Below are positions 18,210 to 28,127 of a DNA stretch of 64,000 bases, piece by piece (within the stretch, counting starts at the first letter, position 1; every line of letters begins with the position of its first letter). The DNA lies in NCBI GenBank assembly GCA_946614295.1, contig CAMOGT010000003.1, forward strand, positions 31,950-95,949, in the 5' to 3' direction. The DNA is from an uncultured Bacteroidales bacterium. GTDB taxonomy: Bacteria > Bacteroidota > Bacteroidia > Bacteroidales > Paludibacteraceae. The notes beneath the pieces are model-generated. The model was not told the origin of the DNA. It did not search any database and worked only from the letters and a program-made list of their open reading frames with translations. Both the position numbers and the translations under genes were made by a program.

Positions 18210-19135
18210 CCGTGTAAACCATTGAGAAAAGATTTGATATCCATGCGTTTCTTACCGGGAACCTGAAGTTCCAAAATCTGCACTGCTCCTTCCCGACAAG
18301 GGATAACAATCTCCTTTGTACTTTGTACATTGTCCCTTTGTACCTTTACTTGGTAGATCTTCACGTTCTCAAACCGCTGTCCGTGAATCGTGAGGTTCGC
18401 CCATGCGGCAGGGTAGGGACTCAGACCGCGGACGAAATTATGGACCTCTTCGGCGGTCTTTTCGGCAAACCGGATTTCGCAATCCTCTTTGAAGATCTTG
18501 GGAGCAGGACGCATCTCCGCCAACTCGGGTTGCGGCGTGGTTGGAAGGGCGATGCCTTTGTTCTCGCAATCGATGATGAGATCCACCGTACGGGTGACCA
18601 TGGAGGCTCCTAACGCCATGAGCCGGTCGTGTACCGAACCTACGTTTTCGTCCTCGCCGATCGGTATGCGCTCCTGGAGTATCATGTTACCGGTGTCTAT
18701 CTCGTGCTTGAGCAGGAAGGTGGTGGCTCCCGTCTCTTTATCGCCGTTCATGACCGCCCAATTGATCGGCGCTGCACCGCGGTATTGGGGTAATAGCGAG
18801 GCGTGCAGATTGAACGTGCCCAGCCGCGGCATTGCCCAAACGACCTCCGGCAACATACGGAACGCCACGACAATCTGCAAGTCAGCATGGTACGAACGCA
18901 GTTCCTCGAGGAATGCTTCGTCCTTCAGTTTCTCCGGCTGGAGAATAGGCAGACCGGCTTCCAACGCATATTTCTTTACGTCGGAATATTGCAGCTGGTG
19001 TCCTCGCCCTGCCGGCTTATCCGGCATCGTAACCACAGCTACTACGTTATAGCCGCCTTCTACCAACGCCCGAAGACTCTCCGCCGCAAATTCCGGCGTA
19101 CCTAAATAGACTATTCTAAGATCTTTCTTTGTCAT
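18206..19135 (-). CDS. fmt: Methionyl-tRNA formyltransferase
   Basis: 309 residues. N-terminal formyltransferase fold (RIVYLGTPEFAAESL), the signature LPQYRGAAPINWAVMNGD, GATTFLLKHEIDTGNM, and the C-terminal OB-like domain from about 205. It formylates initiator Met-tRNA using 10-formyl-tetrahydrofolate. Near the C-terminus the codons of VKVQRDNVQSTKEIV come from a GTACTTT-type repeat (18313-18350), an in-frame insertion in a strand of the C-terminal domain. It overlaps lgt upstream by 4 bp. Confidence 0.97.
   Translation of the reverse strand: MTKKDLRIVYLGTPEFAAESLRALVEGGYNVVAVVTMPDKPAGRGHQLQYSDVKKYALEAGLPILQPEKLKDEAFLEELRSYHADLQIVVAFRMLPEVVWAMPRLGTFNLHASLLPQYRGAAPINWAVMNGDKETGATTFLLKHEIDTGNMILQERIPIGEDENVGSVHDRLMALGASMVTRTVDLIIDCENKGIALPTTPQPELAEMRPAPKIFKEDCEIRFAEKTAEEVHNFVRGLSPYPAAWANLTIHGQRFENVKIYQVKVQRDNVQSTKEIVIPCREGAVQILELQVPGKKRMDIKSFLNGLHG
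18313..18350. repeat. In-frame GTACTTT-type repeat in fmt
   Basis: CTTTGTACTTTGTACATTGTC followed by CCTTTGTACC; translated on the minus strand as VQRDNVQSTK. The same repeat family is at 53690-53724 (hisS) and 44041-44072 (rsgA). Confidence 0.75.
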
Positions 19136-20046
19136 TTGTTTTGGTATTTGGGGTCCAGACTCTTGGGCTGTTTCTCTATGACCGGGCTGAGCGGTCTCCT
19201 GTACGCGCGGATAATAAGGTACGCGCCTAAGAGGATAAACGGAATACTGAGCAGTTGACCCATGTTGAGAAGGTGTCCTGCCTCAAAAGCCTCCTGATCG
19301 TTCTTGATAAACTCCAGCATGAAGCGCGTGAAGAAAACGATTTCGAGGAACACGCCGAGCAATAATCCTTCGCGCCGCCGTGCGTCCGTGTACCAGTACA
19401 TCGGCCATGTGACAAGCAGGGCTACGAAGCAATAGAGCATCTCGTAAATCTGAGTCGGGTGGCAGGGAACGGTCTGTCCGTCACGGACGAAGATAAAACC
19501 CCATGGCAGGTCAGTCGGACCGCCGTAGATCTCACTGTTGAAGAGGTTGCCCAGACGGATGAGCATCGCCGTGAAGCAGACACCGACGCAGAGCCGGTCG
19601 AGAATCCAGAGCCACGAGGTGCCGAACTGCGGGTACCGGCTGAACTTGTATTTGTTGAGCAGAACAGCGGCGGTGATCAGTCCTATTGCTCCACCGTGAC
19701 TGCTCAGTCCGCCCTCCCAAATCTTGAGAAGCCGGAGCGGGTTCTCTATATACGGATTGCGGTATGTGAACTCCCATCCGAAGAGATGCCACGGCTCACC
19801 GTATTGGTGCCATTCATAGAACCAGCAATGCCCTAACCGTGCACCGATAATAACGCCTGCCGCCATCCAGAAAAAGAGTTGGTCCGCCCATTCGGCAGGG
19901 CAATTCTCTTTCTTGTACATCCGCTCGTTTACCGCCCAGCAGATATACAGGCCGATAGCCCACAAGAGACCGTACCACCGTATTCCTCCGTCTCCGAAAT
20001 GAATCAGAATCGGGTCCACATCCCAAACGATATAATTAAATAGCAT
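19132..20046 (-). CDS. lgt: Prolipoprotein diacylglyceryl transferase
   Basis: 304 residues from the ATG at 20046 (MLFNYIVWDVDPILIHF); an upstream extension would be repeat-encoded. Inner membrane enzyme with about seven helices. It carries the HGGAIG motif (catalytic His region SSHGGAIGLI) and the Lgt signature RLGNLFNSEIYGGPTDLPWG. It adds diacylglycerol to the lipobox Cys of prolipoproteins, so it is needed by the several lipoproteins in this window. Overlaps fmt by 4 bp. Confidence 0.97.
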   Translation of the reverse strand: MLFNYIVWDVDPILIHFGDGGIRWYGLLWAIGLYICWAVNERMYKKENCPAEWADQLFFWMAAGVIIGARLGHCWFYEWHQYGEPWHLFGWEFTYRNPYIENPLRLLKIWEGGLSSHGGAIGLITAAVLLNKYKFSRYPQFGTSWLWILDRLCVGVCFTAMLIRLGNLFNSEIYGGPTDLPWGFIFVRDGQTVPCHPTQIYEMLYCFVALLVTWPMYWYTDARRREGLLLGVFLEIVFFTRFMLEFIKNDQEAFEAGHLLNMGQLLSIPFILLGAYLIIRAYRRPLSPVIEKQPKSLDPKYQNK

Positions 20047-20073
20047 TTGACAATTTGAAAATTTGAAGATTAT
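20047..20073. repeat. Short AATTTGA repeat between lgt and nadK
   Basis: TTGACAATTTGAAAATTTGAAG, three 7-8 bp units in the gap. Confidence 0.6.
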
Positions 20074-20963
20074 ATACCCCAATTTAATTTGGTCCGCAAA
20101 CTCTTGAGGAAACTGTTATCACCTATTTGTACGACCTTCACGGTGTACGGTGCGCGCTCGATATGCAGGCTCATGTCGGTGCTCAAACTCTGACTACGCC
20201 CGTCAACAGAAACCATGTACGCATCGTAACGGCTGCTAACCCGGATGTCAAACTTCCAATCGTCCGGCATGACAATCGGGCGTACCGTCAGGCTGTGCGG
20301 TGCAATAGGTGTGAGGATGATTCCGCGGCTCTGCGGTACTACAATAGGTCCTCCGATAGAGAGGTTGTACGCCGTACTGCCCGTCGGCGTAGCGATGATC
20401 AGGCCGTCGGAGTGGTAGGTGTGCAGCAACTCGCCATTAACCTTCGTCTCAATGGTTAGCATGTTCGTCAAACCTTGTTTGAGGATGGCGATTTCGTTGA
20501 GCGCATTGGGCGCCATCACCAAATCGTCGCGTTTGTTACCTTCCTTGTCCAAGATAGTAAGGGAAAGCAGGTGGCGGCGCTCAATGGTGTATTCGCCGGC
20601 GACCAGTTGTTGTAGTATCTCATCTACATTTTGGGTCTGCACTTCCGCCAAGAAGCCCAGGTGACCGCAGTTAACGCCCAAGATCGGGATATTCTTGTTA
20701 CCGATAGCAGCTGCGCTGGTAAGGAACGTGCCGTCACCTCCTACGGAAAGCGCGAAATCAATAGGCTCCCCATAGACATTCTCGGGCTGCCGCTCGCCGT
20801 CCCAATTCTCCGGAAAACCGGGGTACTCACGCAGGTCCAACTCTTGCCTCAACTCCTGGGAGAGCAACACGTGAATGCCCTTCTCGGTCATAAACTGCAA
20901 TATATGCCGTACCTCAACCAAGGTATCCGGCTTCATTGCGTTTCCAAAAATAGCTATTGTCAT
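20070..20963 (-). CDS. nadK: NAD kinase
   Basis: 297 residues from the ATG at 20963 (MTIAIFGNAMK). The family motifs are SVGGDGTFLTSAAAIG (GGDGT phosphate-binding loop), NCGHLGFLAEV, GLIIATPTGSTAYNLSIGGPI and the C-terminal sheet. It phosphorylates NAD to NADP using ATP. The promoter is just upstream, diverging from cdd; downstream follow lgt, fmt and the HD gene in what looks like one operon. Confidence 0.97.
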   Translation of the reverse strand: MTIAIFGNAMKPDTLVEVRHILQFMTEKGIHVLLSQELRQELDLREYPGFPENWDGERQPENVYGEPIDFALSVGGDGTFLTSAAAIGNKNIPILGVNCGHLGFLAEVQTQNVDEILQQLVAGEYTIERRHLLSLTILDKEGNKRDDLVMAPNALNEIAILKQGLTNMLTIETKVNGELLHTYHSDGLIIATPTGSTAYNLSIGGPIVVPQSRGIILTPIAPHSLTVRPIVMPDDWKFDIRVSSRYDAYMVSVDGRSQSLSTDMSLHIERAPYTVKVVQIGDNSFLKSLRTKLNWGI

Positions 20964-20985
20964 AGTATTCAAACCTTTGCGAGTG

Positions 20986-21018
20986 CAAAGGTAATACTAT
21001 TTTTTGATGTGCGCAAAT
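20986..21018 (-). promoter_or_regulatory. nadK promoter
   Basis: Minus-strand TACCTTTG (20986-20993), with the TTG of TTTGCGCACATC starting at 21016, 23 nt upstream. Diverges from the cdd promoter about 60 bp away. Confidence 0.75.
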
Positions 21019-21051
21019 AAAAGATACTTTTTTTAATAAAATTTATTAAAA

Positions 21052-21084
21052 ACTTGCGTATGTGCAAAAAATGTAGTATCTTTG
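21052..21084 (+). promoter_or_regulatory. cdd promoter
   Basis: ACTTGCGTATGTGC (21052-21065) with TTG at 21054, 23 nt before TATCTTTG (21077-21084). Confidence 0.8.
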
Positions 21085-21129
21085 CACACTAATTTGCATA
21101 TATACGCATAATTTAACCAAATCAATAGT

Positions 21130-21615
21130 ATGAAGGAGTACAATTTGACAGCCAAAATGCGTGCCTATAAATGGGACGAATTAACGGACGAACAGCGTGC
21201 TGTTCTGACAATTGCCAAAGAGCAGGTGAACCGCAGTTATTGTCCGTACAGTCATTTCCACGTGGGGGCAGGTCTGTTGCTGGCAAACGGAGAGATTATC
21301 CGCGGATGCAATCAGGAGAACGCCGCTTATCCGAGCGGTTTGTGTGCCGAGCGCGCAGCCTTGTTCGCTGCGGGAGCGCAGTATCCTGAGGTGCCGGTAA
21401 AGAAATTGGGAATCGCTTGTTTCACGGGAGGGCATTTCACGAAAGAGCCCGGTGCGCCCTGCGGAGGGTGCCGCCAAGTGATGCTTGAGAGCGAACATAG
21501 ATACGGCGGTAAGATGGAGGTGCTGTTATACGGAGAGGAGGAGACATATGTCTTTGAGTCTGCAGCCGACTTGTTGCCGCTGACATTTGTGAAGGAAAAC
21601 TTAATAGGTAATTGA
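21130..21615 (+). CDS. cdd: Cytidine deaminase
   Basis: 161 residues. Zinc site: NAAYPSGLCAERAALFAAG (Cys plus catalytic Glu) and PGAPCGGCRQVMLE (two Cys); substrate-binding CPYSHFHVGAGLLLANGEI. It deaminates cytidine and deoxycytidine to the uridine forms for pyrimidine salvage. It overlaps the LptF/G-type gene by 3-4 bp at a TTGA. Confidence 0.96.
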   Translation: MKEYNLTAKMRAYKWDELTDEQRAVLTIAKEQVNRSYCPYSHFHVGAGLLLANGEIIRGCNQENAAYPSGLCAERAALFAAGAQYPEVPVKKLGIACFTGGHFTKEPGAPCGGCRQVMLESEHRYGGKMEVLLYGEEETYVFESAADLLPLTFVKENLIGN

Positions 21616-23114
21616 AGATAATCAAGAAAATAGACATTTATCTGCTTCGGAATTTTCTGGGGCTGTTTCTGGCTACTTTCTTTATAGCGATCTTTATCTT
21701 GTTGATGCAGTTCATGTGGATGCACGTGAACGATTTGGTCGGAAAGGGTATAGGGCTGAGCGTATTGGCGGAGTTCTTCCTCTACGCTGCTGCTTCGGTT
21801 GTACCGCTGGCTTTGCCGTTGGCTATTCTGCTCAGTTCGCTTATCTCGTTCGGCAATCTGGCGGAGAAATTTGAACTGACGGCAATGAAGGCGGCGGGCA
21901 TATCGCTCTTCCGAATCCTGCGCCCTCTGACAATAGCGGTTGCGTTTCTTAGCGTCGGAGCATTCTTCTTTAGTAATAATGTGTTGCCGAAATCGCAGAT
22001 GAAACTATGGGCGCTTATCTTCTCCCTACGCCAGAAAAGTCCGGAACTACAGATCCCCGTAGGGGAATTCTATGACGAGATAAGCGGTTACCATATTTAT
22101 GTGCGGAACAAGGATAAGAACTCGCTGCTGAATATTATGATATATGATTATTCGGAGGGATTTGAGAATGCTACGGTCATGGTAGCGGACACCGGGCGGC
22201 TGACGGCATCGGCGGACAAACGATTCCTGATGCTCGATCTGATTAACGGGGAGTCATTTGAAAACCTGAATAAGAAACAGCAGCGAGCCACAGGCACCAC
22301 CAAAAATATTCCGTACCGGCGTGAGACTTTTTCGCATAAGCGGATTGTCATAGATTTCGCTACGGATTTCAACCGCTATGACGAGTCCATCCTGGAAGAT
22401 CAGCACGTGAGCAAGAATGTAGCCCAGTTGGTACAATCAATCGATTCGGTAAAAGGCGTTTCGCGCGAACGATGTGCAGAGCAAAGTACGCAGTTGCTGG
22501 ACGAGCGGTATTTCAGCAGAGAGAATACGCGGAATGTAGTAATTCCTACAACTCTCACCCTCGAAGAAAGGCAGACCTACTCATTGGACTCGTTGTGGAG
22601 TACCATCTCTCCCAACCAATACGTACGGATACTTTCCATGGCGAGGGAGCGGGCGCAGAACTACCGAGACCAGATTGATTATAATGCCATTATGCTGGAG
22701 GATGCAGACCGGTATATCCGCAAGCATGAGATAGAGCTCTACAGGAAGTTCACACTGGCTTTTGCGTGCCTGGTGTTCTTCTTCATCGGAGCGCCGCTCG
22801 GTACCATCATCCGCAAGGGCGGCTTGGGAGCACCGGTAGTGATTTCTGTAATCCTGTTTATCATCTATTACATCATTGATAATACGGGATACAAGATGGC
22901 TCGCGAGGCACTTTGGCCCTGCTGGGCAGGAATGTGGCTCAGTTCGTTCATCTTGCTGCCTATCGGTATCTTCCTGACATACAAGGCTGCTACCGACTCG
23001 CCGCTTTTTAACCCGGAAGCATGGACCATCAAGGCAAAAAGGTTCTTTTACAAAGTGAAGAATTATGAAAATCAATACAATACAAGAAGCTTTAGACGAC
23101 TTCAAAAAAGGTAA
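21612..23114 (+). CDS. LptF/LptG family permease
   Basis: 500 residues, start TTG at 21612 overlapping the cdd stop. Topology of the YjgP/YjgQ family: three N-terminal helices (residues about 10-110), a large periplasmic beta domain (to about 390) and three C-terminal helices ([23 protein letters not shown] is the conserved coupling segment). LptF/G move lipopolysaccharide out of the inner membrane with LptB. Only one such gene is here; a partner is expected elsewhere. The 3' end overlaps ribBA by 50 bp. Confidence 0.92.
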   Translation: MKIIKKIDIYLLRNFLGLFLATFFIAIFILLMQFMWMHVNDLVGKGIGLSVLAEFFLYAAASVVPLALPLAILLSSLISFGNLAEKFELTAMKAAGISLFRILRPLTIAVAFLSVGAFFFSNNVLPKSQMKLWALIFSLRQKSPELQIPVGEFYDEISGYHIYVRNKDKNSLLNIMIYDYSEGFENATVMVADTGRLTASADKRFLMLDLINGESFENLNKKQQRATGTTKNIPYRRETFSHKRIVIDFATDFNRYDESILEDQHVSKNVAQLVQSIDSVKGVSRERCAEQSTQLLDERYFSRENTRNVVIPTTLTLEERQTYSLDSLWSTISPNQYVRILSMARERAQNYRDQIDYNAIMLEDADRYIRKHEIELYRKFTLAFACLVFFFIGAPLGTIIRKGGLGAPVVISVILFIIYYIIDNTGYKMAREALWPCWAGMWLSSFILLPIGIFLTYKAATDSPLFNPEAWTIKAKRFFYKVKNYENQYNTRSFRRLQKR

Positions 23115-24291
23115 GTTCGTCATAGTAGTGGATGACGAGGATCGTGAGAACGAAGGCGATTTCATCATCGCTGCGGAGAAAATCACACCTGAGAAGGTGA
23201 ATTTTATGCTGCAACATGGTCGCGGCGTGTTATGCTGTCCGATCACGGAACAACGTTGCGTTGAATTGGACCTCATGCATCAGGTAGCGAATAACACCTC
23301 GATGTTAGGTACGCCGTTTACCGTAACGGTTGATAAGTTAGAGGGCTGTACGACAGGTGTCTCTGCGGCAGACCGCGCGGCTACCATCCGTGCGTTGGCA
23401 AATCCTGCATCGAAACCGCAGACCTTCGGTCGCCCCGGACATATTAATCCGCTCTATGCGAAAGCAGGCGGAGTACTCCAACGAGCCGGACATACGGAGG
23501 CGGGGGTTGATTTGGCGCGCTTGGCCGGGCTGTACCCTGCAGCTGCGCTGATAGAAATCATGAACGAGGATGGGACCATGGCGCGTATGCCGCAACTGCA
23601 AGAAGTGGCGCGTGAGTTTGGCCTCAAGATCATTACTATCAAGGATCTGATTGCGTATCGGTTGGAGCACGAGAAACCAATCCCGGCTGTAACAACAGCG
23701 CTGGTAGAGAAAGGGGAAACGGTCTTTCTGCCGACGAAGGATGGTGAGTTTATGCTTACGCCTTTCCGTGACCTGACAACCGGTTTGGAACATGTGGTAC
23801 TCACCAAGGGCGAGTGGGCGGCTGATGAACCGATCCTCTGCCGTGTACATTCCAGTTGTGTGACCGGCGATATATTCGGTTCGCAGCGGTGCGAATGCGG
23901 CGAGCAGTTGACGAAAGCCATGCAGATGATCGAGAAAGAAGGCAAGGGTATCATCGTCTATATGAATCAGGAGGGCCGCGGTATAGGACTTATGAACAAG
24001 ATCCGTGCCTATAAACTGCAGGAACAGGGGGATGATACCGTGGAGGCGAATATACATCTTGGGTTCCGTCCGGACGAACGGGACTATGGCGTAGGAGCGC
24101 AGATCTTACGGGAAATGGGAGCGTGCAAGTTGAGGCTCATGACCAATAATCCGGTGAAACGTGTAGGTCTGGAGAGTTATGGCATAGAGATCGTGGAGAA
24201 TGTCCCGATTGAGATAGCCCCTAACCGTTGGAATGAGCGATATATGCGTACCAAAAAAGAAAAAATGCACCATGACCTCAAACTGGTGTGA
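23065..24291 (+). CDS. ribBA: Bifunctional DHBP synthase / GTP cyclohydrolase II
   Basis: 408 residues. N-terminal RibB domain (1-205): [52 protein letters not shown]-terminal RibA domain: [22 protein letters not shown] (zinc Cys residues), [13 protein letters not shown] and [11 protein letters not shown]. The enzyme makes both precursors of riboflavin from ribulose 5-phosphate and GTP. The start lies within the end of the permease gene, so the two are coupled. ribF is at 31.2 kb. Confidence 0.97.
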   Translation: MKINTIQEALDDFKKGKFVIVVDDEDRENEGDFIIAAEKITPEKVNFMLQHGRGVLCCPITEQRCVELDLMHQVANNTSMLGTPFTVTVDKLEGCTTGVSAADRAATIRALANPASKPQTFGRPGHINPLYAKAGGVLQRAGHTEAGVDLARLAGLYPAAALIEIMNEDGTMARMPQLQEVAREFGLKIITIKDLIAYRLEHEKPIPAVTTALVEKGETVFLPTKDGEFMLTPFRDLTTGLEHVVLTKGEWAADEPILCRVHSSCVTGDIFGSQRCECGEQLTKAMQMIEKEGKGIIVYMNQEGRGIGLMNKIRAYKLQEQGDDTVEANIHLGFRPDERDYGVGAQILREMGACKLRLMTNNPVKRVGLESYGIEIVENVPIEIAPNRWNERYMRTKKEKMHHDLKLV

Positions 24292-24319
24292 GTGTTTGGC
24301 ACGGAATTTGAAGAATGAG

Positions 24320-24355
24320 AATATCGGAATGCCGGTATATCGTAATACCGATATT
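24320..24355 (+). promoter_or_regulatory. Leader hairpin before the His/Cys/Trp-rich gene
   Basis: AATATCGG (24320-24327) pairs with CCGATATT (24348-24355); an alternative inner stem pairs CGGTAT (24333-24338) with ATACCG (24345-24350). The two stems exclude each other. It starts about 30 bp after ribBA and ends 28 bp before the ATG. Confidence 0.4.
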
Positions 24356-24383
24356 TCGAGAACAATTTAAAACCATTACTATT

Positions 24384-25730
24384 ATGAAAAAATTAACTAC
24401 ACTTCTGATGGCGTTGATGCTGATGAGCACGGCGTTATGGGCAGATGAGACAGTAACGGTCTCCGCTAAGAGTACGGACATCTCGGAAGGACTCGATCTG
24501 AAGGTTGTAGCTAAACTGTTCGCAGAGGCTAAGAACCTGGAAGAGTTCGAGACGATGCTTAACAACCCGGACAGCGCGTTCTGTAACCTGGATCTGAACG
24601 GCGACGGACAGGTGGACTACCTGCGCGTAGTAGAGACAGGTGAGGGGAACAAGCGACTCATCGTATTGCAGGCTATCCTCGCGAAGGACATATTCCAAGA
24701 TGTAGCCTCCATATACGTGGAGAAAGACGCGAAAGACGAGGTAAAAGTACAGATCGTCGGTGATGAATATGTCTATGGTACGAACTACGTAATAGAACCT
24801 GTATTTGTCTATCGGCCCGTTATATACGATTGGTTCTGGTGCGATGGATGGTACGCATGGAACAGCCCTTGGTACTGGGGATATTATCCCGGTTGGTGGT
24901 ATAGTCACAGTTGTTGGGCACACGATTGGTATTGGCATCACTGCTATGCATTCCATCATCATCATTGTTGCTGCACTTTCCACCACGCTCCTGTAGTATG
25001 CACCGGTTATTATGAGTTACAGCGTCGTGTTTCACGCAGAGAGTATGCTTCCGCTAACCCCGATCGCTCGTTTGTCAGACGCAACGCAGGTTTAACCAAC
25101 GCTCGTGAGATACGTAGTACAAGTGCCATCCGCACACGTAGCGCTGCCGGTGGAGTAGGAGACCGCAGATCTATCGGCGGTGAGCAGCGGACGGCAAGTG
25201 CTCAACGGACAGCCAATACTCAGCGGTCAGCCGGTTCGGCAGAGCGCACAGCCCGTAACACGTTCGGCAGTACGACGCGTACCAGCGCTTCCCGCTCTAC
25301 GGCGAGCGCAGCGACAACAGCCCGTTCATCGGTTCGTACTACCAGAGACGTATCCAGCCGCTCTACGGCGAGCACAACCGCATCAACCCGCTCCACCGCG
25401 AGCGCAGCGACTACTGTTCGCTCGTCCGGATCAAGCTCTCGCTCAACGGCATCCGTGGGGACCGCGACCCGAACGGCGTCCAGGAGTACCAGCAACGTAG
25501 GTAGCAGTACCTATAGCGGATCCCGATCCAGTGCTACACGTACCAGTGTAGGCAGTAGTAGCACGTACGGCGGTACGCGTTCAAGCAACTCTTACAGAGG
25601 CGGTTCTTATGGAGGAAGCAGCTACGGAGGTAGTCGAAGCAGTGGAGGTGGATTCTCCGGCGGAGGCGGCAGTCGAAGTAGCGGAGGCGGATTCTCCGGT
25701 GGCGGAGGCGGAGGAAGCAGACATAGATAA
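24384..25730 (+). CDS. Secreted protein with His/Cys/Trp-rich core and low-complexity tail
   Basis: 448 residues. Signal peptide MKKLTTLLMALMLMSTALWA. Residues about 30-130 form a compact domain with an EF-hand-like loop (DLNGDGQVDYL) and a beta-rich part. Residues about 150-210 are extreme in Trp, Tyr, His and Cys (YWGYYPGWWYSHSCWAHDW, HHCYAFHHHHCCCTFHH), which suggests metal binding. The remainder is Ser/Thr/Arg/Ala repeats ending in GGSYGG/GGGFSGGGG and a basic SRHR tip. No family name is known to me; similar proteins exist in Bacteroidota. A bidirectional terminator follows. Confidence 0.7.
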   Translation: MKKLTTLLMALMLMSTALWADETVTVSAKSTDISEGLDLKVVAKLFAEAKNLEEFETMLNNPDSAFCNLDLNGDGQVDYLRVVETGEGNKRLIVLQAILAKDIFQDVASIYVEKDAKDEVKVQIVGDEYVYGTNYVIEPVFVYRPVIYDWFWCDGWYAWNSPWYWGYYPGWWYSHSCWAHDWYWHHCYAFHHHHCCCTFHHAPVVCTGYYELQRRVSRREYASANPDRSFVRRNAGLTNAREIRSTSAIRTRSAAGGVGDRRSIGGEQRTASAQRTANTQRSAGSAERTARNTFGSTTRTSASRSTASAATTARSSVRTTRDVSSRSTASTTASTRSTASAATTVRSSGSSSRSTASVGTATRTASRSTSNVGSSTYSGSRSSATRTSVGSSSTYGGTRSSNSYRGGSYGGSSYGGSRSSGGGFSGGGGSRSSGGGFSGGGGGGSRHR

Positions 25731-25732
25731 AA

Positions 25733-25764
25733 AATACATCGCGCATCGCGCGATGTATTTTTTT
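25733..25764. terminator. Bidirectional terminator
   Basis: Perfect 12-bp stem AATACATCGCGC (25733-25744) / GCGCGATGTATT (25748-25759), 3-nt loop, A run before and T run after. It separates the convergent gene pair; the T run overlaps the end of aspA. Confidence 0.92.
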
Positions 25765-27157
25765 AATGTGCTGCCAGCATATTACGGGGGTCGAGAAGTT
25801 TGTCCAATTGCTCTTTGCTCAATAACTGGTGCTCAAGTACAAGGTCGTACACTCCCTTGCCCGTCTCCAGTGCCTCTTTGGCAATTTTAGTGGAGGCCTT
25901 GTAACCGATAACAGGATTGAGTGCGGTGACGATACCGATAGAGTGCTTGACGGTAGCCGCGTTGTGCTCTGTATTAATGGTAATTCCGTCGATACATTTT
26001 TTGCGTAAGATCTTCATCACATTACGCAACCATGTGATAGACTCGAAGATGCATTCTGTGATGATCGGCTCCATTACGTTGAGTTGGAGTTGTCCTGCCT
26101 CGGCTGCAAAAGTAATGGCAGTGTCGTTGCCGATAACTTTGAAGCATACTTGGTTCGTTACCTCTGGTATAACAGGATTTACTTTACCCGGCATGATGGA
26201 GCTACCCGGTGCCATCGGCGGGAGGTTGATCTCATGCAGACCACAGCGCGGACCGGAAGCCATGAGGCGGAGATCATTACAAGTCTTACTAAGTTTGACA
26301 GCCAGACGCTTGAGTGCGGCAGAATAGCTGACATACGCACCGGTGTCGGGAGTTGCCTCCACCAAATCGCTTGCCAACTCGAATGGTTCGCCCGTCAGTT
26401 CGCACATTTTCTTAATGCATAACTCTGCATAACCTGCCGTTGCGTTCAGACCGGTACCAATGGCGGTACCACCCATGTTGATCTCGTAGAGTAGTTTTAC
26501 GTTGCGGCCTAAGTTGGCAATCTCTTCCTCCAAGTTGTTGGCAAAGGCGTGAAATTCCTGACCGCTTGTCATCGGAACGGCGTCCTGAAGCTGGGTGCGC
26601 CCCATCTTAATGGAGGTATTATACTCATCGCCTTTCCTACGAAGCGACTCAATGAGTAGTTGTAGTTCGGATACCAACCCTTTGTTCATGCGGATGAACG
26701 CGTAACGAAACGCGGAGGGGTAGGCATCATTTGTACTTTGTGCGCAGTTCACATGATCGTTCGGAGAGCAGTACTGATACTCGCCACGCTGGTGTCCCAT
26801 GATCTCCAACGCACGGTTGGCAATCACCTCATTGGCGTTCATGTTCACGGTTGTGCCTGCGCCGCCTTGCACCAGATCGGTCGGGAACTGATCATGCATC
26901 TTACCATCTATAATCTCGTGACACGCCTGTGCAATCGCTGCATATATCTCGTCGTTGATAACTCCTAACTCATGGTTCGCCTCTACGGCCGCCAACTTGA
27001 TATAAGCAATCGCGATAATATACTCAGGAAAATCGGACATCTTGTGATTAGATATCTGATAATTGTTAATACCACGCTGCGTCTGTACACCGTAGTATGC
27101 CTCTGCGGGAACTTGGAGTTCGCCAAGCAAATCGGATTCAATACGATATTTTTCCAT
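25763..27157 (-). CDS. aspA: Aspartate ammonia-lyase
   Basis: 464 residues of the fumarase/aspartase superfamily. Signature APGSSIMPGKVNPVIPE, the substrate loop SNDHVNCAQSTNDAYPSA and GRTQLQDAVPMT. N-terminal YRIESDLLGELQVPAEAYYG is typical of AspA rather than fumarase. It converts aspartate to fumarate and ammonia, feeding fumarate respiration in anaerobes. It lies 9 bp downstream of ftsY. Confidence 0.95.
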   Translation of the reverse strand: MEKYRIESDLLGELQVPAEAYYGVQTQRGINNYQISNHKMSDFPEYIIAIAYIKLAAVEANHELGVINDEIYAAIAQACHEIIDGKMHDQFPTDLVQGGAGTTVNMNANEVIANRALEIMGHQRGEYQYCSPNDHVNCAQSTNDAYPSAFRYAFIRMNKGLVSELQLLIESLRRKGDEYNTSIKMGRTQLQDAVPMTSGQEFHAFANNLEEEIANLGRNVKLLYEINMGGTAIGTGLNATAGYAELCIKKMCELTGEPFELASDLVEATPDTGAYVSYSAALKRLAVKLSKTCNDLRLMASGPRCGLHEINLPPMAPGSSIMPGKVNPVIPEVTNQVCFKVIGNDTAITFAAEAGQLQLNVMEPIITECIFESITWLRNVMKILRKKCIDGITINTEHNAATVKHSIGIVTALNPVIGYKASTKIAKEALETGKGVYDLVLEHQLLSKEQLDKLLDPRNMLAAH

Positions 27158-27166
27158 GTTTTTAGA

Positions 27167-28126
27167 TTAGTTAATGTTTCCTAAGAGTGACTTTACAAAC
27201 TCCACACGGTTGAATACCTGCAGGTCTGTCATTTGTTCGCCGAGCCCTATATACCGCACGGGGATCTTGAACTGATCGGAGATGCCGATCACTACACCGC
27301 CTTTGGCTGTGCCGTCCAGTTTGGTGATAGCCAGAGAAGTGACCTGTGTCGCAGCGGTGAATTGCCGAGCCTGCTCAAAGGCGTTCTGACCCGTAGAACC
27401 GTCCAGAACGAGCATCACATCGTGCGGAGCGTCCGGCACTACCTTCTGCATTACGTTCTTGATTTTGGTCAGCTCGTTCATGAGGTTGATCTTGTTATGC
27501 AGTCGTCCGGCTGTGTCAATGAGTACGACGTCGGCATCGTTCGCCTTGGCGGATTGGAGTGTGTCGAAGGCTACGGAGGCGGGGTCGGAGCCCTGTTGCT
27601 GTTTGATAACAGGTACACCTACGCGCTCGCCCCATATACAGAGTTGCTCCACGGCAGCAGCGCGAAACGTATCGGCGGCACCGAGGTACACTTTTTTGCC
27701 GGCTGCTTTGTATTGGTGAGCCAGTTTGCCGATGGTGGTCGTCTTGCCTACGCCGTTCACGCCTACCACCATGATCACGTAGGGCTTGGCGGGTAGCGAT
27801 GCCTCGAAATCCGGAACATCGGCTACGTTGTTCTCTTGCAGCAGTGAGGAGATTTCATCTACCAACAGGCGGTTCAACTCTTCTGTACCGATATACTTGT
27901 CGCGTTTGACACGCTCTTGAACCCGCTCTATGATGCGCAGCGTAGTTTCCACACCCACATCCGAGGTAATCAGTGCTTCCTCCAGGTTATCTAATACGTC
28001 ATCGTCAATAGTCGATTTACCGGCTATTGCGCGACCGATTTTGGAGAGCACAGACTCTTTGCTCTTCTCCAGACCCTTGTCGAGAGTCTCTTTTTTCTCT
28101 TTGCTAAAAAAACTGAAAAATCCCAT
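27167..28126 (-). CDS. ftsY: Signal recognition particle receptor FtsY
   Basis: 319 residues: short N-terminal acidic/basic part, then the N domain helices and the SRP-type GTPase. G1 GVNGVGKTTTIGKLA, DTAGRLHNKINLMNEL, TKLDGTAKGGVVIG and the C-terminal GLGEQMTDLQVFN. It receives ribosome-SRP complexes at the membrane. The long acidic A domain of E. coli FtsY is absent, as usual in this phylum. Confidence 0.97.
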   Translation of the reverse strand: MGFFSFFSKEKKETLDKGLEKSKESVLSKIGRAIAGKSTIDDDVLDNLEEALITSDVGVETTLRIIERVQERVKRDKYIGTEELNRLLVDEISSLLQENNVADVPDFEASLPAKPYVIMVVGVNGVGKTTTIGKLAHQYKAAGKKVYLGAADTFRAAAVEQLCIWGERVGVPVIKQQQGSDPASVAFDTLQSAKANDADVVLIDTAGRLHNKINLMNELTKIKNVMQKVVPDAPHDVMLVLDGSTGQNAFEQARQFTAATQVTSLAITKLDGTAKGGVVIGISDQFKIPVRYIGLGEQMTDLQVFNRVEFVKSLLGNIN

Positions 28127-28127
28127 A

